Positions 54,152-64,000 of a stretch of 64,000 nt of DNA are shown here, one piece after another. The stretch spans positions 443,131 to 507,130 of the forward strand of contig NZ_FMAY01000002.1 of NCBI RefSeq assembly GCF_900094925.1, in the 5' to 3' direction. The position numbers and the translations under genes were made by a program. Position 1 is the first letter of the stretch; every line of letters starts with the position of its first letter. This DNA comes from Kosakonia oryzendophytica (lineage in GTDB: Bacteria; Pseudomonadota; Gammaproteobacteria; Enterobacterales; Enterobacteriaceae). The notes under the pieces are model-generated. The model saw only the letters and a program-made list of their open reading frames with translations, did no database searches and was not told where the DNA came from.

Positions 54152-54757
54152 TTAGCCCATAAAAGCTGGCTGTTTGTTTTCGTATGCGGCAATAGCGTCT
54201 TCATGCTGCAACGTCAGGCCGATGCTGTCCAGACCGTTCAGCATGCAGTGGCGACGGAAGGCGTCAAGCGTGAAGCTGTAAGACTTGTCGCCTGCTTTTA
54301 CCACCTGCGCTTCCAGGTCAACCTCAAACGTAATGCCCGGGTTGCTTTGCACCAGTTTGAACAAGGTATCCACCTCTTCATCGCTCAGCGTAACCGGCAG
54401 CAACTGGTTGTTGAAGCTATTGCCATAGAATATGTCGGCAAAGCTCGGGGCGATAACCACCTTGAAACCGTAGTCGGTTAGCGCCCACGGTGCGTGTTCA
54501 CGTGAGGAGCCGCAACCAAAGTTTTCGCGCGCCAGTAAAATCGATGCGCCTTTGTATTGCGGAAAATTCAGCACGAACTCCGGGTTCGGCTGCTGGCCCT
54601 GATCATCGAGAAAACGCCAGTCGTTGAACAGATGCGCGCCAAATCCTGTACGGGTGACCTTCTGCAAAAACTGCTTCGGGATAATGGCGTCGGTATCGAC
54701 GTTAGCGGCATCCAGCGGAACAACCAGGCCGGTATGTTGGGTAAATTTCTCTGCCAT
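54152..54757 (-). CDS. leuD: 3-isopropylmalate dehydratase, small subunit
   Basis: A 201-residue small subunit that completes the active site of isopropylmalate isomerase with LeuC. It opens [23 protein letters not shown] and has the swivel-domain motif [18 protein letters not shown] (given by its central residues). Length equals E. coli LeuD. Ten bases separate it from leuC. Last gene of the leu operon. Confidence 0.97.
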   Translation of the reverse strand: MAEKFTQHTGLVVPLDAANVDTDAIIPKQFLQKVTRTGFGAHLFNDWRFLDDQGQQPNPEFVLNFPQYKGASILLARENFGCGSSREHAPWALTDYGFKVVIAPSFADIFYGNSFNNQLLPVTLSDEEVDTLFKLVQSNPGITFEVDLEAQVVKAGDKSYSFTLDAFRRHCMLNGLDSIGLTLQHEDAIAAYENKQPAFMG

Positions 54758-54767
54758 GGTGGTCTCC

Positions 54768-56171
54768 TTATTGCTGCAGGCTGCGAATATCAGCGAAATG
54801 GCCGGTAACTGCGGCGGCAGCCGCCATGGCCGGGCTCACCAGGTGCGTGCGTCCGCCGCGGCCCTGGCGGCCTTCAAAGTTACGGTTACTGGTGGATGCA
54901 CAACGCTCGCCTGGGTTCAGGCGGTCATTGTTCATTGCCAGGCACATAGAGCAGCCCGGCAAACGCCATTCAAAACCGGCTTCGATAAAAATCTTATCCA
55001 GGCCTTCGGCTTCTGCCTGCGCTTTCACCGGGCCGGAGCCTGGAACCACAAGGGCCTGTACGCCCGGTGCGACTTTGCGCCCTTTGGCGATTTCTGCCGC
55101 TGCCCGCAAATCTTCAATACGTGAGTTGGTGCAGGAGCCGATAAAGACTTTATCGATCGCCACGTCGGTCAGCGGAACGCCGGGTTTGAGGCCCATATAG
55201 GCCAGCGCTTTTTCCGCCGAGGCGCGCTCTACCGGATCGGCAAAGGAAGCCGGATCGGGAATTTTGTCGGTGACGGAGATAACCTGACCTGGGTTAGTGC
55301 CCCAGGTCACTTGCGGCGCAATCTCTTCCGCCTGCAGTGTTACCACGGTGTCGAAGACCGCGTCTTCATCGGTTTTCAGGGTCTTCCAGTACGCGATGGC
55401 GTCGTCAAAATCTTTGCCCTTCGGCGCGTGCAGACGGCCCTTCACATAGTTGAACGTGGTTTCATCCGGGGCGACCAGACCTGCTTTTGCGCCCATCTCA
55501 ATGGCCATGTTGCACAGTGTCATACGGCCTTCCATGCTCAGGGCGCGGATCGCCTCGCCGCAGAACTCCACCACATGCCCTGTACCGCCTGCGCTGCCAG
55601 TTTTACCGATAATCGCCAGCACGATATCTTTCGCGGTGATACCCGGCGCGGCTTTGCCTTTCACTTCGATTTTCATGGTCTTCGCACGACCCTGTTTCAG
55701 GGTTTGCGTTGCCAGTACGTGTTCAACTTCAGAGGTCCCGATGCCGAAGGCCAGCGCGCCAAATGCGCCGTGCGTTGCGGTATGAGAGTCGCCACACACA
55801 ATGGTCATGCCCGGCAGGGTAATGCCCTGTTCCGGCCCCATCACATGGACGATGCCCTGATAAGGATGGTTCAGGTCATACAGCTCAACGCCGAACTCGT
55901 TACAGTTTTTGATCAGCTCTTGCATCTGGATGCGCGCCATCTCGCCTGAGGCGTTGATGTCTTTGGTCTGCGTGGAGACGTTGTGATCCATGGTAGCAAA
56001 GGTTTTACCCGGCTGACGAACCGGACGATGATGAGCGCGCAAGCCATCAAAAGCCTGCGGTGACGTCACTTCATGCACCAGATGTCTGTCGATATACAAC
56101 AGCGGGGTTTCATTTGGCGCTTCATAGACCACATGGGCGTCAAACAGTTTTTCATACAAGCTCTTGGCCAT
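54768..56171 (-). CDS. leuC: 3-isopropylmalate dehydratase, large subunit
   Basis: A 467-residue aconitase-family enzyme that isomerises 2- to 3-isopropylmalate. Three cysteines for the 4Fe-4S cluster are visible: one in [13 protein letters not shown] and two in [13 protein letters not shown]. The substrate motifs [19 protein letters not shown] and [18 protein letters not shown] are present. The start at 56171 ([10 protein letters not shown]) is 2 bases after the leuB stop. One residue longer than E. coli at the C-terminus. Confidence 0.97.
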   Translation of the reverse strand: MAKSLYEKLFDAHVVYEAPNETPLLYIDRHLVHEVTSPQAFDGLRAHHRPVRQPGKTFATMDHNVSTQTKDINASGEMARIQMQELIKNCNEFGVELYDLNHPYQGIVHVMGPEQGITLPGMTIVCGDSHTATHGAFGALAFGIGTSEVEHVLATQTLKQGRAKTMKIEVKGKAAPGITAKDIVLAIIGKTGSAGGTGHVVEFCGEAIRALSMEGRMTLCNMAIEMGAKAGLVAPDETTFNYVKGRLHAPKGKDFDDAIAYWKTLKTDEDAVFDTVVTLQAEEIAPQVTWGTNPGQVISVTDKIPDPASFADPVERASAEKALAYMGLKPGVPLTDVAIDKVFIGSCTNSRIEDLRAAAEIAKGRKVAPGVQALVVPGSGPVKAQAEAEGLDKIFIEAGFEWRLPGCSMCLAMNNDRLNPGERCASTSNRNFEGRQGRGGRTHLVSPAMAAAAAVTGHFADIRSLQQ

Positions 56172-56173
56172 GA

Positions 56174-58836
<2,663 letters not shown>

Positions 58837-58875
58837 GGTTTAGGTCCTTTTTCTCTTAGGTCGCCTCGCTACGAG

Positions 58876-58906
58876 CATAAAAAAACCCGCGCCAAGGCGC
58901 GGGTTC
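58876..58906 (-). terminator. leu attenuator terminator
   Basis: On the minus strand AACCCGCGCC-tt-GGCGCGGGTT is followed by a run of T, between leuL and leuA. This is the attenuator hairpin: it forms when charged tRNA(Leu) lets the ribosome finish leuL. Confidence 0.92.
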
Positions 58907-58929
58907 TTAGTCTTAAACTGGAAGACGAT

Positions 58930-59016
58930 TCAACTCTGAATATCGCCCACCGGTCTACCGCGCACGAGAGATGCGTTTAGTAGTAGTAGACCAGCGAAAC
59001 CGACGTTGCGAATCAT
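58930..59016 (-). CDS. leuL: leu operon leader peptide
   Basis: A 28-residue leader peptide read on the minus strand: MIRNVGFAGLLLLNASLVRG, then RPVGDIQS and TGA. Four consecutive leucines are all the rare CTA codon. The E. coli leader has the same length and LLLLNAS core. Stalling at these codons during leucine shortage prevents the attenuator hairpin and allows leuABCD to be read. Confidence 0.93.
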   Translation of the reverse strand: MIRNVGFAGLLLLNASLVRGRPVGDIQS

Positions 59017-59050
59017 GAATCATGCTCCAGATGAATGCGATATGCTTTTA

Positions 59051-59079
59051 GTGGTACTGGATACGCCGAACAATGTCAA
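59051..59079 (-). promoter_or_regulatory. leuABCD promoter
   Basis: A consensus -35 TTGACA (minus strand of 59074-59079) is followed after 17 bases by a poor -10, TACCAC (59051-59056). The arrangement and flanking TATCCAGTA and TAAAAGCATAT resemble the supercoiling-sensitive leu promoter of E. coli and Salmonella. It lies about 35 bases upstream of leuL. Confidence 0.6.
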
Positions 59080-59565
59080 CCCTTGCCGCTAAAAATGGCC
59101 CTTGGTTGACTCGGATTATTTTATGGCTGGTTAGTCAATTATTCTGCGTGAAAAAAGAAAAACAAAATTACTGGTTGTATGTTAAGGCCAGTTTTATTGT
59201 CATTATCGGATTGACATGAACCACGGAGCCGCGGAAACAGGACTTCCTGAGATGAAATGGTGGCGTGCGTCATAATAGTTGTTTAACTTAAGTGTACTCA
59301 ATAAAATGAGCATTAATTTTATTGGACATAAGCGATAGCGTTGTCAATTATTTTATGATGATAGTTACGTTGCTTTTATAATTCAGAGGTATTAATTCGC
59401 ATTCGGAATAGATAATATTGCTGTTGCTTTTTTTTATTTGTTTTGTGCACTTAGCTATCGGGCTTTATATAATCCTAATTTGCTGTGGCTCACTTCTAAT
59501 AATGCTATATGCATGATAAATCATCTTCCTGAATATTATTATTATACAAGCGAAGGGAGCTTATC
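59080..59565. other. AT-rich leuO-leuL intergenic region
   Basis: A 486-base AT-rich gap with no gene I can support. Long A/T tracts between 59150 and 59540 fit the H-NS silencing of leuO known in E. coli and Salmonella. Reading frames here, for example on the minus strand at 59505-59702, overlap leuO and look non-coding. Individual LeuO or H-NS sites could not be delimited. Confidence 0.6.
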
Positions 59566-60528
59566 ATGACGACAGCATGCAACACTCCAGGGAAAGTCGT
59601 TGATAACCATAAGATTAGTGAGGTAGGTAAGCCACAGTTACGTTCCGTTGATCTGAATTTACTCACCGTCTTTGACGCGGTGATGCAAGAACAAAACATC
59701 ACCCGGGCAGCGCATTCGCTCGGTATGTCACAACCTGCGGTGAGTAATGCCGTTGCACGGCTTAAGTTGATGTTTAATGACGAGCTCTTTGTTCGTTATG
59801 GACGGGGGATCCAGCCGACTACACGCGCATTTCAGCTTTTTGGCTCCATTCGACAGGCCTTGCAATTGGTGCAAAATGAGTTACCAGGCTCCGGTTTTGA
59901 ACCGGTGACCAGCGAACGCGTGTTTAATCTTTGTGTCTGCAGTCCGCTTGATAATTTTTTAACATCCATAATTTACAAAAATGTTCAGAAACTCGCCCCC
60001 AATATTCATTTAGTGTTCAAGTCTGCGCTTAATCACAATACTGAACATCAATTGCGTTACCAGGAAGTTGAATTTGTGGTCGGCTACGAAGAATTTCGTC
60101 GCCCGGAGTTTTCCTGTGTACCGCTTTTTAAAGATGACATGGTGCTGGTTGTCAGTAAAAAGCATCCGCGAATTGATGCAATCATCACAGAAGCGGACGT
60201 TTTTAATGAGCAGCACGCCGTTGTTTCCCTCGAACGCTATGCTTCTTTTAGCCAGCCCTGGTATGACACGCCCGAAAAGCAAAGCCGCATTGCTTATCAA
60301 GGGATGGCGCTGACCAGCGTGTTAAACGTGGTTTCACAAACCCACCTGGTGGCCATTGCGCCGCGTTGGCTCGTGGATGAATTTGCTGCGAGTCTGGAAT
60401 TACAGGCGCTTCCGTTGCCTCTTCGGCTGAAAAGCCGAACGTGCTACCTCTCCTGGCACGAAGCGGCGGGGCGTGACAAAGGCCATCAGTGGATGGAAGA
60501 GGTGCTCGTCTCTGTCTGCCGCCGCTGA
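59566..60528 (+). CDS. leuO: LysR-type global regulator LeuO
   Basis: A 320-residue LysR regulator that antagonises H-NS silencing at many loci. The helix-turn-helix is [20 protein letters not shown], after the characteristic [19 protein letters not shown]. The effector domain contains [18 protein letters not shown] and ends [18 protein letters not shown] ribosome site AAGGGAG precedes the ATG. The N-terminus ([15 protein letters not shown]) differs from E. coli LeuO and the protein is a few residues longer. Confidence 0.95.
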   Translation: MTTACNTPGKVVDNHKISEVGKPQLRSVDLNLLTVFDAVMQEQNITRAAHSLGMSQPAVSNAVARLKLMFNDELFVRYGRGIQPTTRAFQLFGSIRQALQLVQNELPGSGFEPVTSERVFNLCVCSPLDNFLTSIIYKNVQKLAPNIHLVFKSALNHNTEHQLRYQEVEFVVGYEEFRRPEFSCVPLFKDDMVLVVSKKHPRIDAIITEADVFNEQHAVVSLERYASFSQPWYDTPEKQSRIAYQGMALTSVLNVVSQTHLVAIAPRWLVDEFAASLELQALPLPLRLKSRTCYLSWHEAAGRDKGHQWMEEVLVSVCRR

Positions 60529-60537
60529 CATGCCTTC

Positions 60538-60568
60538 AATAAACCAGGCTTTAAACGCCTGGTTTATT
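60538..60568. terminator. leuO terminator (bidirectional)
   Basis: AATAAACCAGGC-tttaaac-GCCTGGTTTATT is a near-perfect inverted repeat starting 10 bases after the leuO stop, with the T-rich arm acting as tail. Confidence 0.8.
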
Positions 60569-60913
60569 CTGCCTTGATTTTCACTGCCAGTATTTTGTCC
60601 TGATTTTCGTCTGTAGTGGCGTCGGTGTTCGCGTTAAAAATGCATGAATTACTGAACATGCTGCGGTTCGGATGATGAATGGTCATCGTCTTTGCTTATC
60701 ACAGAGGTTTCCACCAATTCTTGTTTGTGGACTTCGTTTTTCCTCTTTTCCGGCGGGTGGGCGGCGACGGTTTGCTGATTGCTTGCCAGATTTTGAGCGG
60801 TTATGGTAACTGCCATTCATAATCAGAAGGCAGGGACTTCCTGTTCTGTACAGTGCGACAGTGCGGAAATGATTTTCGCTGTCAATCGACAAACGAAAGC
60901 CTGGAGGCAAACC
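60569..60913. promoter_or_regulatory. ilvIH upstream region
   Basis: About 345 bases without a supportable gene, upstream of ilvI. In E. coli this region binds Lrp at several sites and activates ilvIH in the absence of leucine. I could not identify Lrp sites by eye. Frames that extend ilvI upstream to 60803 lack the family N-terminus and are not adopted. Confidence 0.5.
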
Positions 60914-62638
60914 ATGGAGATGTTGTCTGGAGCCGAGATGGTCGTCCGATCGCTTATCGATCAAGGCGTCAAGAAGGTGTTCGGTTATCCCGGAGGCGCG
61001 GTCCTCGATATCTACGATGCCCTGCATACTATTGGCGGTATAGAACATGTATTAGTACGCCATGAACAGGCTGCAGTACACATGGCTGACGGACTGGCGC
61101 GAGCCACGGGGGAAGTCGGTGTGGTGCTGGTGACTTCCGGTCCGGGGGCGACAAACGCTATCACCGGTATTGCCACGGCGTATATGGATTCGATTCCATT
61201 GGTGGTGCTGTCCGGGCAGGTGGCGACCTCTTTGATTGGCTATGATGCTTTTCAGGAGTGCGACATGGTGGGGATTTCCCGCCCGGTAGTGAAACACAGT
61301 TTCTTGGTTAAGCAAACCGAAGACATCCCCGGAGTATTAAAGAAAGCGTTCTGGTTGGCGGCCAGTGGCCGGCCGGGGCCGGTGGTCGTCGATTTGCCGA
61401 AAGACATCATGAATCCGGCTAACAAGCTGCCTTATGTCTGGCCGGAGTCGGTCAGCATGCGTTCCTACAACCCCACTACGCAGGGGCATAAAGGGCAAAT
61501 CAAACGCGCCTTACAAACGCTGAGCGCAGCTAAAAAGCCGGTTATCTATGTTGGTGGTGGCGCGATTAATTCCGCCTGTGAAACTCAGCTGCGCCAGCTT
61601 GCGGAAAAGCTCAATTTACCGGTGGTATCGTCTTTGATGGGGTTGGGCGCTTTCCCGGCGTCGCACCGTCAGTCGCTTGGCATGCTGGGTATGCATGGCA
61701 CCTATGAAGCTAACATGACCATGCACAACGCCGACGTTATTTTTGCGGTGGGCGTACGTTTTGACGATCGCACAACCAACAACCTGGCAAAATATTGCCC
61801 GGAAGCCACAGTGCTGCATATCGATATCGATCCTACCTCTATTTCTAAAACGGTGCAGGCGGATGTGCCTATCGTGGGGGATGCGCGGCTGGTGCTGGAG
61901 CAAATGCTGGAGTTGCTGGAACAAGAGACCTATCCGCAATCGCCAGATGATATTCGCGACTGGTGGCTGCGCATCGATCAGTGGCGTGCGCGACAGTGCC
62001 TGAAATATGACACGCAAAGTGAGAGTATCAAACCGCAGGCGGTGATCGAAACCATCTGGCGTTTAACTCATGGCGATGCGTATGTCACGTCCGATGTCGG
62101 GCAACACCAGATGTTTGCGGCGCTCTATTATCGCTTTGATAAGCCGCGGCGCTGGATCAATTCGGGGGGGCTGGGCACTATGGGCTTTGGTTTGCCTGCG
62201 GCGCTTGGCGTAAAAATGGCCTTCCCGGATGAGATGGTCATCTGTGTCACCGGGGACGGCAGCATCCAGATGAATATTCAGGAGCTTTCTACGGCGCTGC
62301 AATATGAGTTGCCGGTGCTGGTGCTGAATCTCAACAACCGTTACCTGGGGATGGTGAAGCAGTGGCAGGATATGATCTATTCTGGTCGCCATTCGCAATC
62401 TTACATGCAGTCGCTCCCGGATTTTGCTCGCCTGGCGGAAGCGTATGGTCACGTAGGTATCAATATTACGCGTCCGGAAGAGCTGGAACAAAAGCTCGCG
62501 CAGGCGCTGGAGCAGGTGAAGAATAATCGCCTGGTATTTGTTGATGTTACCGTTGACGGTAGTGAACACGTTTATCCGATGCAGATCCGCGGTGGCGGCA
62601 TGGATGAGATGTGGTTAAGCAAAACGGAGAGGACCTGA
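60914..62638 (+). CDS. ilvI: Acetolactate synthase III, large subunit
   Basis: A 574-residue thiamine-diphosphate enzyme that makes acetolactate and acetohydroxybutyrate for branched-chain amino acids. The ThDP glutamate is in [14 protein letters not shown], and the metal-ThDP motif starts [14 protein letters not shown] and ends near [15 protein letters not shown]-domain residues include [16 protein letters not shown]. The ATG at 60914 follows CTGGAGG and gives the E. coli length; it is chosen over an in-frame start at 60803. The regulatory subunit ilvH follows after 2 bases. Confidence 0.97.
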   Translation: MEMLSGAEMVVRSLIDQGVKKVFGYPGGAVLDIYDALHTIGGIEHVLVRHEQAAVHMADGLARATGEVGVVLVTSGPGATNAITGIATAYMDSIPLVVLSGQVATSLIGYDAFQECDMVGISRPVVKHSFLVKQTEDIPGVLKKAFWLAASGRPGPVVVDLPKDIMNPANKLPYVWPESVSMRSYNPTTQGHKGQIKRALQTLSAAKKPVIYVGGGAINSACETQLRQLAEKLNLPVVSSLMGLGAFPASHRQSLGMLGMHGTYEANMTMHNADVIFAVGVRFDDRTTNNLAKYCPEATVLHIDIDPTSISKTVQADVPIVGDARLVLEQMLELLEQETYPQSPDDIRDWWLRIDQWRARQCLKYDTQSESIKPQAVIETIWRLTHGDAYVTSDVGQHQMFAALYYRFDKPRRWINSGGLGTMGFGLPAALGVKMAFPDEMVICVTGDGSIQMNIQELSTALQYELPVLVLNLNNRYLGMVKQWQDMIYSGRHSQSYMQSLPDFARLAEAYGHVGINITRPEELEQKLAQALEQVKNNRLVFVDVTVDGSEHVYPMQIRGGGMDEMWLSKTERT

Positions 62639-62640
62639 TT

Positions 62641-63132
62641 ATGCGGCGGATACTGTCTGTCTTACTGGAAAATGAGTCAGGTGCGTTATCGCGCGTGATT
62701 GGTCTGTTCTCACAGCGTGGCTATAACATTGAAAGCCTGACGGTTGCGCCCACGGACGATCCCACATTGTCGCGCATGACGATCCAGACCGTCGGCGATC
62801 AGAAAGTGCTGGAACAAATTGAAAAGCAACTGCATAAACTGGTCGATGTCCTGCGTGTGAATGAGCTGGGGCAGGGGGCTTACGTTGAGCGTGAGATCAT
62901 GCTGGTGAAGATCCAGGCCAGCGGCTACGGGCGCGAAGAAGTGAAGCGCAATGCAGAGATCTTTCGCGGTCAGATCATTGATGTTACGCCTTCTATTTAT
63001 ACGGTTCAGCTTGCCGGCACCAGCGATAAGCTGGACGCATTTTTAGCGACCATTCGTGACGTGGCAAAAATCGTTGAGGTTGCACGCTCCGGCGTGGTGG
63101 GGTTGTCACGCGGTGATAAAATCATGCGTTAA
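62641..63132 (+). CDS. ilvH: Acetolactate synthase III, regulatory subunit
   Basis: A 163-residue valine-sensing subunit with an N-terminal ACT domain: [20 protein letters not shown] and [14 protein letters not shown] carry the glycine and asparagine used for valine binding, so feedback inhibition should be normal. The C-terminal half contains [17 protein letters not shown]. Length equals E. coli IlvH. The start at 62641 is 2 bases after the ilvI stop. Confidence 0.97.
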   Translation: MRRILSVLLENESGALSRVIGLFSQRGYNIESLTVAPTDDPTLSRMTIQTVGDQKVLEQIEKQLHKLVDVLRVNELGQGAYVEREIMLVKIQASGYGREEVKRNAEIFRGQIIDVTPSIYTVQLAGTSDKLDAFLATIRDVAKIVEVARSGVVGLSRGDKIMR

Positions 63133-63154
63133 GCGTGATTAGCCTTCAGCATTT

Positions 63155-63188
63155 AAAGGCCTGACATCCGGTGTCGGGCCTTTTTTTT
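63155..63188 (+). terminator. ilvIH terminator
   Basis: The stem AAGGCCTGACA-tccgg-TGTCGGGCCTT followed by eight T is a strong rho-independent terminator 22 bases after the ilvH stop. Confidence 0.92.
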
Positions 63189-63311
63189 GCGAAATCAGAT
63201 GGAACCAGAGACGAAAGCGGTTGCCGCAGTGCCTATTCTGCGCTTAGATGTTATGGAAATTAGCCTATATCCCTAAAAAGGTTATGGAGTGCACTATTTT
63301 AAGGGGAAATT

Positions 63312-64000
63312 GTGAAACTGGATGAAATCGCCCGGCTAGCTGGCGTCTCACGAACCACGGCAAGCTACGTCATCAATGGTAAGGCGAAGCAATATCGTGT
63401 CAGCGACAAAACCGTTGAAAAAGTCATGGCCGTCGTTCGTGAGCATAACTACCACCCGAATGCGGTAGCGGCTGGGTTGCGAGCAGGACGTACTCGCTCT
63501 ATTGGGCTGGTTATCCCCGATCTCGAAAATACGAGTTACACCCGTATTGCTAACTATCTGGAACGGCAGGCCCGTCAGCGTGGTTATCAGTTGCTGATTG
63601 CCTGTTCGGAAGATCAACCTGATAACGAAATGCGCTGTATTGAACATCTCCTGCAGCGCCAGGTGGATGCGATCATCGTTTCCACTTCGCTGCCGCCGGA
63701 GCATCCTTTCTATCAGCGCTGGGCAAATGACTCTTTCCCCATTGTCGCACTGGATCGTGCGCTGGATCGTGAACACTTCACCAGCGTGGTAGGTGCCGAT
63801 CAGGACGATTCAGAAATGCTGGCGGCAGAACTGCGCAAATTCCCGGCTGAACGCGTGCTGTACATGGGCGCGCTGCCCGAGCTGTCGGTCAGCTTCCTGC
63901 GTGAGCAAGGGTTCCGCACCGCCTGGAAAGACGATCCGCGCGAGGTGCAGTATCTCTACGCTAATAGCTACGAGCGGGAAGCCGCGGCTCAGTTGTTCGA
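63312..64000 (+). CDS. cra: Catabolite repressor/activator Cra (FruR), N-terminal part
   Basis: The first 229 codons of a LacI/GalR-family regulator of carbon flow, cut by the right edge. It starts with GTG at 63312, after AAGGGG; the N-terminal helix-turn-helix [20 protein letters not shown] and hinge [20 protein letters not shown] are typical. The sugar-binding core follows ([20 protein letters not shown]). Fructose 1-phosphate (or bisphosphate) releases it from DNA in E. coli, with effects on glycolysis and gluconeogenesis. E. coli cra has the same GTG start. Confidence 0.96.
   Translation, partial: MKLDEIARLAGVSRTTASYVINGKAKQYRVSDKTVEKVMAVVREHNYHPNAVAAGLRAGRTRSIGLVIPDLENTSYTRIANYLERQARQRGYQLLIACSEDQPDNEMRCIEHLLQRQVDAIIVSTSLPPEHPFYQRWANDSFPIVALDRALDREHFTSVVGADQDDSEMLAAELRKFPAERVLYMGALPELSVSFLREQGFRTAWKDDPREVQYLYANSYEREAAAQLF

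Noticed and set aside
59505-59702. A 65-codon minus-strand frame overlapping the leuO start.
   Set aside because: It overlaps the conserved LeuO N-terminal coding region, lacks a convincing ribosome site and shows no known motif.
60803-60913. N-terminal extension of IlvI by 37 residues.
   Set aside because: The extension has no family support, while ATG 60914 has a good ribosome site and gives the standard length.

Overview
This window is a continuous stretch of chromosomal core from a member of the Enterobacteriaceae close to Escherichia, Salmonella and Citrobacter. Gene order follows minutes 0 to 2 of the E. coli K-12 map almost exactly, running from talB (cut at the left edge) to cra/fruR (cut at the right edge). 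Protein lengths mostly match E. coli to the residue. Several features point away from E. coli itself: AraC is the short 281-residue form, the cai/fix carnitine cluster is absent between carB and kefF, no genes lie between satP and dnaK, and an MFS transporter and an AlaX/LysR pair sit where K-12 has neither. Citrobacter is my best guess; it is an impression and has not been tested. No rRNA, tRNA, CRISPR, phage or insertion sequence was seen.

Layout. 1-3.2 kb: talB end, mog, a metabolite:H+ symporter of the MFS and satP. 3.2-9.2 kb: heat-shock dnaK-dnaJ with two sigma-32 promoters, nhaA-nhaR (Na+/H+ antiport and its regulator) and rpsT. 9.5-16.3 kb: ribF-ileS-lspA-fkpB-ispH-rihC, one co-directional housekeeping block. 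16.3-18 kb: a LysR regulator divergent from an AlaX-type tRNA-editing protein. 18.1-23.8 kb: dapB and carAB. 24-27.4 kb: a small lipoprotein, kefF-kefC and folA. 27.4-34.2 kb, minus strand: lptD-surA-pdxA-rsmA-apaG-apaH. 34.4-41.3 kb: djlA (+), rapA-rluA and polB (-). 41.4-46.6 kb: araBAD (-) and araC (+) around the classical AraC/CRP control region. 46.7-50.9 kb: yabI (+), and thiBPQ (-) under a TPP riboswitch. 50.9-54.1 kb: the sugar-phosphate stress module sgrR (-), sgrS/sgrT and setA (+). 54.1-59.1 kb, minus strand: leuABCD with the leuL attenuator. 59.5-64 kb: leuO, ilvI-ilvH and cra.

The genes form well-known functional sets: protein folding and outer-membrane biogenesis (dnaKJ, djlA, surA, lptD), nucleotide and amino-acid precursors (carAB, dapB, leuABCD, ilvIH), cofactors (ribF, pdxA, thiBPQ, folA, ispH), ion homeostasis (nhaAR, kefFC) and sugar use and its control (araBADC, sgrRST-setA, cra). 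Regulatory DNA is unusually readable: heat-shock promoters, ARG boxes, a LexA box, AraC/CRP sites, a TPP riboswitch, a leucine attenuator and a small RNA that also encodes a peptide.

I did not find a previously undescribed system. The least explained pieces are the MFS transporter after mog, the AlaX/LysR pair, the lipoprotein locus with an upstream palindrome, a yaaY-like frame stopped by an in-frame TAA, a lengthened SgrT and a loop insertion in LptD. Comparisons with E. coli proteins are from memory, not from a search.
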